Positions 59,578 to 64,000 of a DNA stretch of 64,000 nt are shown piece by piece (the first letter of the stretch is position 1; the number at the start of each line of letters is the position of its first letter). This DNA is from Arctopsyche grandis (Eukaryota; Arthropoda; Insecta; Trichoptera; Hydropsychidae), in contig NC_135360.1 in assembly GCF_051622035.1 (NCBI RefSeq), positions 12,390,001 to 12,454,000 of the forward strand. Direction: 5' to 3'. The translations under genes were made by a program, and so were the position numbers. The notes under the pieces were generated by a model, which saw only the letters and a program-made list of their open reading frames with translations, did no database searches and was not told the DNA's origin.

Positions 59578-59925
59578 TTAAAAAAAGCCAAATTTTCCAA
59601 ATGTCGTTTTAATTAACATTTTCGCATATTTTATTGCATTCACAATTTCGGAATCAATATTTTTCACAACCTGAGATTCAGAAATATCTCTTAAACCAAC
59701 AGATATTTTACCAAAAAGCCACGCCGTGCCATCGACAAGATATTTTGGAGCGTCTATGGCCAAGAGAAATGCGATTCCAGTCTGGATATAGGGATTTTTT
59801 ATATCATGTAACGTTTTGTTTAATAGACATATAACACCATCTTTAATGTTGTCACGATTATTTTCAGTGGTTTTCTTTAACCAGCCAAAAGCCCTCGAAG
59901 CACATTTAAATGCAAACGAAAACAT
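59578..59925 (-). CDS. Small unrecognised gene B (115 aa), paralog of 45039-45428
   Basis: I do not recognise this protein. It starts MFSFAFKCASRAFGWLKK and ends FGKFGFF. It shares KCA, F-W-K, NIK, TLxxIKN and the block LVDGxxWLFGKISxGL with gene A. It has no signal peptide, one moderately hydrophobic stretch (GIAFLLAI), and Lys-rich amphipathic segments at both ends. A strong donor GTAAGT starts 3 bases after its stop codon, at the site matching the GTAAAT of gene A, so transcripts may be spliced in the 3' UTR. The minus-strand poly(A) signal is at 58026-58031, beyond two insertions in that interval. The upstream 75 bp match those of gene A. The coding part differs more from its paralog than the outer non-coding flanks do. 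Confidence 0.55.
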   Translation of the reverse strand: MFSFAFKCASRAFGWLKKTTENNRDNIKDGVICLLNKTLHDIKNPYIQTGIAFLLAIDAPKYLVDGTAWLFGKISVGLRDISESQVVKNIDSEIVNAIKYAKMLIKTTFGKFGFF

Positions 59926-60005
59926 GATGATTAATTATGTGTATGCGTATTGTGTAATTTCTTGCAGTAAGTATTCCAATAAAATATGGAATTGATAAGA
60001 TTGCT

Positions 60006-61080
60006 TTATCCAGTGGTGTGGTGTGCTTAATTTTAAGGTACCGGAACGCTCGATTTCTAAAAAAAAAGCAACATATGTATTTTCACATAGTTCATTCCAT
60101 TTCAACTAAAATACCCTTTGTCAGAACTGTTAAATATGATAAAGAGAACTCAATAAGAGAGTTCATTAAGGACCACGAGAAGGTGGAAGCCCAAAATCTT
60201 ACCGGGACGGGATCCGAATGGCAAAAGAAAGTTAATTTGGAAGCTGAAATGTTATTAAAAATTAGTAAACAACGATATTACAAAAAAAAATTTCATTAAT
60301 TCATAGATAATGCACATATTTAAGATGGTTCGGTGATTATTCGGCAAAAAGTGATCTCGCGCACGTCACTAAAATCTCGATCACGAAACATCTGGCACCC
60401 AAAAACTCCATCAATCGAAAGGTACGCCGTGAAATATTGTACTAACGAGAACTCGAATGCCAGTTTGTCTGTATTCGCGATTTTTGTGGCAACAATTGTC
60501 GCCATTCGCGCAATAATCCTTTTACCATTTAGATACAAAGTACTTTAATTTATTGCACATATTTAATTTATTGCAAAATAACCAAATACATATGATATGT
60601 CTTGTATTTGTCGAGCCATTCATTTTATAAGTCAAGTCCATATTAAATATTAATGAAGTAAAAATAAGACAATTGAAATGAAAACAAATGATTTATTTTG
60701 CTAAAATAAAATTATAATTTTCGCTGCAAAAATAAAATTTTTATTTAAGCAAAATAAATCATTTGTTTTCATTTTCGAAAAGCGTTTTAATTTTTATTTA
60801 AGCATTTTATTATATTATTGTTCGTGTGCATTAGTACATTTTAATAATAATGAAAAAGTTATGAGCTCAAGAGCTCAAGCAGGTAGTGGGGATTAAGGAT
60901 TGATATACGGTATTTCTACAAAGGGATGTATACCTAAATTTAATGATTACCCCAAAACCCTCGTGTTCTGGGAAAAAAATATTGCAAGTGGTACTATTTT
61001 GATGTTAAAAATGTGAAATTTTTATGCCGGAACATGTTCCGACTCGAAAATGACGTGCCGGTATATTGTTTCGGCCCTAT
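60006..61080. other. Composite repeat region with one unexplained open frame
   Basis: Begins CCAGTGGTGTGGTGTGC, a hAT-like start, and near 61060-61075 has an inverted TACCGGCACG facing TACCGGAACG at 60039; this may be one decayed element. The plus frame 60018-60299 codes SIREFIKDHEKVEAQNLTGT and a Lys-rich helix; I do not recognise it. A MULE-like copy (60327-60526) and a 27-bp perfect inverted repeat (60676-60702 and 60748-60774) lie inside. Confidence 0.4.
60327..60526. mobile_element. Short MULE-like non-autonomous element, copy 4
   Basis: 200 bp from GGTTCGGTGATTATTCGGCA to the inverse of GGTAAAAGGATTATTG. Flanks ATTTAAGAT and ATTTAGATA are an eroded 9-bp duplication. It is collinear with copies 1-3. 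Confidence 0.75.
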
Positions 61081-61827
61081 TCGAAATATCTTAATTTAAA
61101 GTGGGGGAACCCAGGGCATAGCAGGCTACCAGGGTACAATGAAACGCCACTCCCTCTATTCTCCCTGGACCTCCTCTCCTCATTCTAGAACTCTCGAGAC
61201 AATGTCATTCAGCGAAAATTGCGACTTGCAAGTCCAAGTCAAGCTGGACTTGCTTTCAAAAATTTAATATAATACAAATTAATATAATATAATTTAATAT
61301 AAAATAATACAATATAACATTTTTAATAAACTAAAAATACATTAATACAAAGACTAATGGGCCAACGCAGCATGTAAATATGCTGGAGAAAATTGAAAGT
61401 GATCAAAGCAAAGCAGAAACTAGAAACAGATAGATTTACAAATTTAAGGTTATGTATTCGACGATGACTCGCCAAACGTTTCTACGGGTTAGTTCCACCA
61501 CGTCATCCAAAATATCAATGTGAAAAGGAATTTCAAGCAAAAGTATAATTTTAAGCAAAATATCAAATAAAAGCAAAATATCAAATCGATTTGACGATCG
61601 GAAGTGGTACCTTGTCTAATGGAAATCAAATTAGAAATTAAACAAAGATAAGCCGGTTCGAGCGTACAACTGTCAAGGTCTAGCGTGCTCGCATCTGGCC
61701 CTAGCACGTATGTATATCAGCATTATGATATAAACATTTTATCATTTATTATATAATCTATTAGTGAAGTAAAAATATATATGATAGATATAGAACCTAT
61801 AATGTAAATTTTGAGAGGGAAAAAACT

Positions 61828-61911
<84 letters not shown>

Positions 61912-64000
61912 AGAAACGGTGGCTCTTAAAAAAAAAGTATTGATACATTTTTTATAGATAATTTTATGATCTACAATTTTTGTCTGAGGTAATTTTATGA
62001 TAAAACTTACCGTTTTGCTGAAAATCGCGAAAAACCCATATCATTTATAATTATGTTTTGAACAATTTTACTCACTTTCAGCTTGTTGTGAATTTATGTA
62101 TCCTTGAATGTCTAAATTGACCGGACTAGATGCTAGCTTAAAGCATATAATCCATACTCATATATTGGATATTTAAAAAACTATAACTGAAAGTCTATTA
62201 TACACTGATTTATACAATGTATGTATATTCTGTGACCCAAGAAAATTTGGCCTGCGAACACCAATTTAATTGGTAGTTGGAAAATGTTTGTCTTCAAATT
62301 TCCGCACTTGAATCTCATAATTCGCTCACTATCGATGTACTTAAAAATATTTTTCATAACCAACAAAACACAAGTCAAACAACACAAAGCTGTTGAATCA
62401 ACAATCGACAAAATGTCCTCGGCTGCTGGCAAATTCATAGCCCGTTTCATAAGAGGCTATGAAATCCTTTTTACAGCAATGAAAATGATTCCTCATTATG
62501 ATAACTCCTTTCTTATCAATCTCCGGGATCAATTCATTTGATGCCTAAAAAATATTTAAAAAATAATATTTTATTTAGGTCTTATTACCTACATAGCATA
62601 TTACAAGAAATAAATAAATTATATAAAGGTAAAATAACTAAATTGAGCGATGAAATTATTATAGTCTAATACCATACCGACTACCCACCTGTATCATAGA
62701 GATGTCACTGCGATGACCGATATTTTTTTGCTACTAGAGTCTGTACCAATGAGAAATTGTTCATTTTTACAAGCCTCTTATTGGCTTGTTAGGGATTATA
62801 AAATGGACCTACCAACATTTTCTCATCCGTTCATTGTTCATTACACAGATAATCAGCATGAGATCTCATTGCATCTGCCACACCTACATAGGTTCGAATA
62901 AAAATATATTTCGAATTTTTGGCAACAAGAATCAGAGGACTTCAGTGGATTCGATATCATGCGAATGGTTAGAGTTGTTTATTGTGTTTTTGAGTGTATC
63001 GTGCAATTTTTACCGATGCTTGCCCATCTTGCGAGTAATATAAACAAACAGAGAAGTTTTTATTGGACATAGGTTGAGCACCAAGCGTCAAATACGACTG
63101 ATGCTAAAATTATTTAGATCTGTCCGTGGACAGAATGTCACTTGACAACAATATAACACCTAAAGCCACTTCTATTAATATTACATTTCTCTGGTTTGTC
63201 ATGCATAAAATAATACACCTAATCGAATATTGTAATGATATTCGTATTTTTTCAACGTTTTTACATTTAATAATTTGATGGTCAGATAAAACCAATATTA
63301 GATTGGTTGACCACATTACTTTAAAAGTAGTTTCGTAGAAGCAAATTAGTCGTTCTATTTTAAAGTATTAGGATAAAATCCATCACAAGATCAAACAGAA
63401 GTTCATCAAAACAATAGATTAATTAATTACCGTTCGCATTTACTGCAGCCAAAATCAACCGACCTTAAGATTGTAAACAAACATGATTGTTTAATGGGTT
63501 TACCTTTAACCCATTTGTCGATTAGCAGATAATATCAAAAATCTCTCGGCCGCTGCGACGTATATATCAGGTCCTTATGCTTGTTAGTTTGTTCTCTAAT
63601 GTCATTAATGAGAAAGACAAAGATAAAAACACCGTTTCAGATCCATGTACATAAATTTGTGTATTGGTGAACCACTCTCGTTGCAAACATGAACTGAGCA
63701 GATAGGTCTGTTTCACAGTGCGGTTAAAATGAAAATTTTAATAAAACAAAATGAAAAATAAATCAAATACGAATAATTGCCATCACTGATGCAGTCTATT
63801 TTCCAGAATCTAAAATCTATTGTATATCATATCTAAAAATAAATTAAATTCAGCACAATTATTATTGTATTATCAGGTGCTATTGTTGCATATTATCAAG
63901 AGATAGATATCAAAAATAAATTATAGAATTCTATGTATACGATTTTTTTCTACATATTCAAGTATAAAATATAATTTTGAAAACTTTTCTGAAACTGTAT
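61081..64000. other. Right end of the window, no supported gene
   Basis: Apart from the AT microsatellite, the region is AT-rich. Open frames at 62181-62450 (minus) and at 62284-62541, 62713-62901 and 62786-63043 (plus) overlap each other and show no domain that I recognise. The minus frame has a hydrophobic run (ALCCLTCVLLVMKNIFKYI) that could be part of a membrane protein such as a chemoreceptor fragment, but this is too weak to call. Confidence 0.45.
61831..61908. repeat. (AT)39 microsatellite
   Basis: Uninterrupted AT run of 78 bp. Confidence 0.95.

Larger units (their letters stand above)
55971..60005. repeat. Segmental duplication, copy B
   Basis: Collinear with 41535-45530. Private insertions are the Tigger-like element (56213-57661), a hAT (58379-58855) and about 0.5 kb of other repeat DNA (58870-59330). 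Homology ends near 60005 inside an AT-rich word shared with 45515 of copy A. Confidence 0.82.

Noticed and set aside
62181-63050. Odorant or gustatory receptor fragment
   Set aside because: A hydrophobic run is present, but no receptor signature, and overlapping frames on both strands are equally open; not supportable without a search.

Overview
The window is nuclear DNA of an AT-rich, intron-bearing insect, probably holometabolous. It holds four recognisable host genes with clean GT-AG exon phasing: a filamin of the jitterbug type, a GEN1/Yen1-class Holliday-junction resolvase, a DXO/Rai1 decapping nuclease and Wnt11. Wnt11 is generally reported as lost in Diptera, so a true fly is unlikely despite the many short TACATATGTA-type strings. 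The order cannot be fixed from sequence alone.

Layout. 1-13333 (+): the 3' part of a filamin gene (29 coding exons seen, about 20 Ig-like filamin repeats), with its 5' end off the left edge. 14001-20621 (-): the whole GEN gene in 11 coding exons, convergent with filamin; its last intron carries a structurally intact piggyBac transposon (15084-18490). 22007-23413 (+): DXO in 4 exons. 23.5-29.3 kb: repeats only (LINE tail, hAT, Tigger-like and CACTG-ended elements). 29992-40822 (+): Wnt11 in 5 coding exons with TE-laden introns.

41.5-60.0 kb: an old segmental duplication. Copy A (about 41535-45530) and copy B (about 55971-60005) share flanks that look about 85-90% alike by eye. Each carries one small unrecognised minus-strand gene (45039-45428 and 59578-59925). 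The copies serve as empty sites for each other's later insertions, which fixes several target-site duplications exactly. Between them lie decayed hAT elements, a Helitron with a LINE fragment inside, and a second, decayed piggyBac-like element (48564-54687) with 121-bp subterminal satellite repeats. A young 5'-truncated LINE lies inside that element; its two ORFs are in one frame, separated by a single UAG in the leaky context UAG-CARYYA.

60.0-64.0 kb: repeats and unannotated AT-rich DNA; no gene could be supported.

The four recognised genes act in separate processes (actin crosslinking, recombination intermediate resolution, RNA 5'-end quality control, Wnt signalling) and show no operon-like link. 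The least explained signals are the fast-diverging paralogous gene pair, the LINE stop codon, and the roughly 90-residue expansion inside Wnt11.
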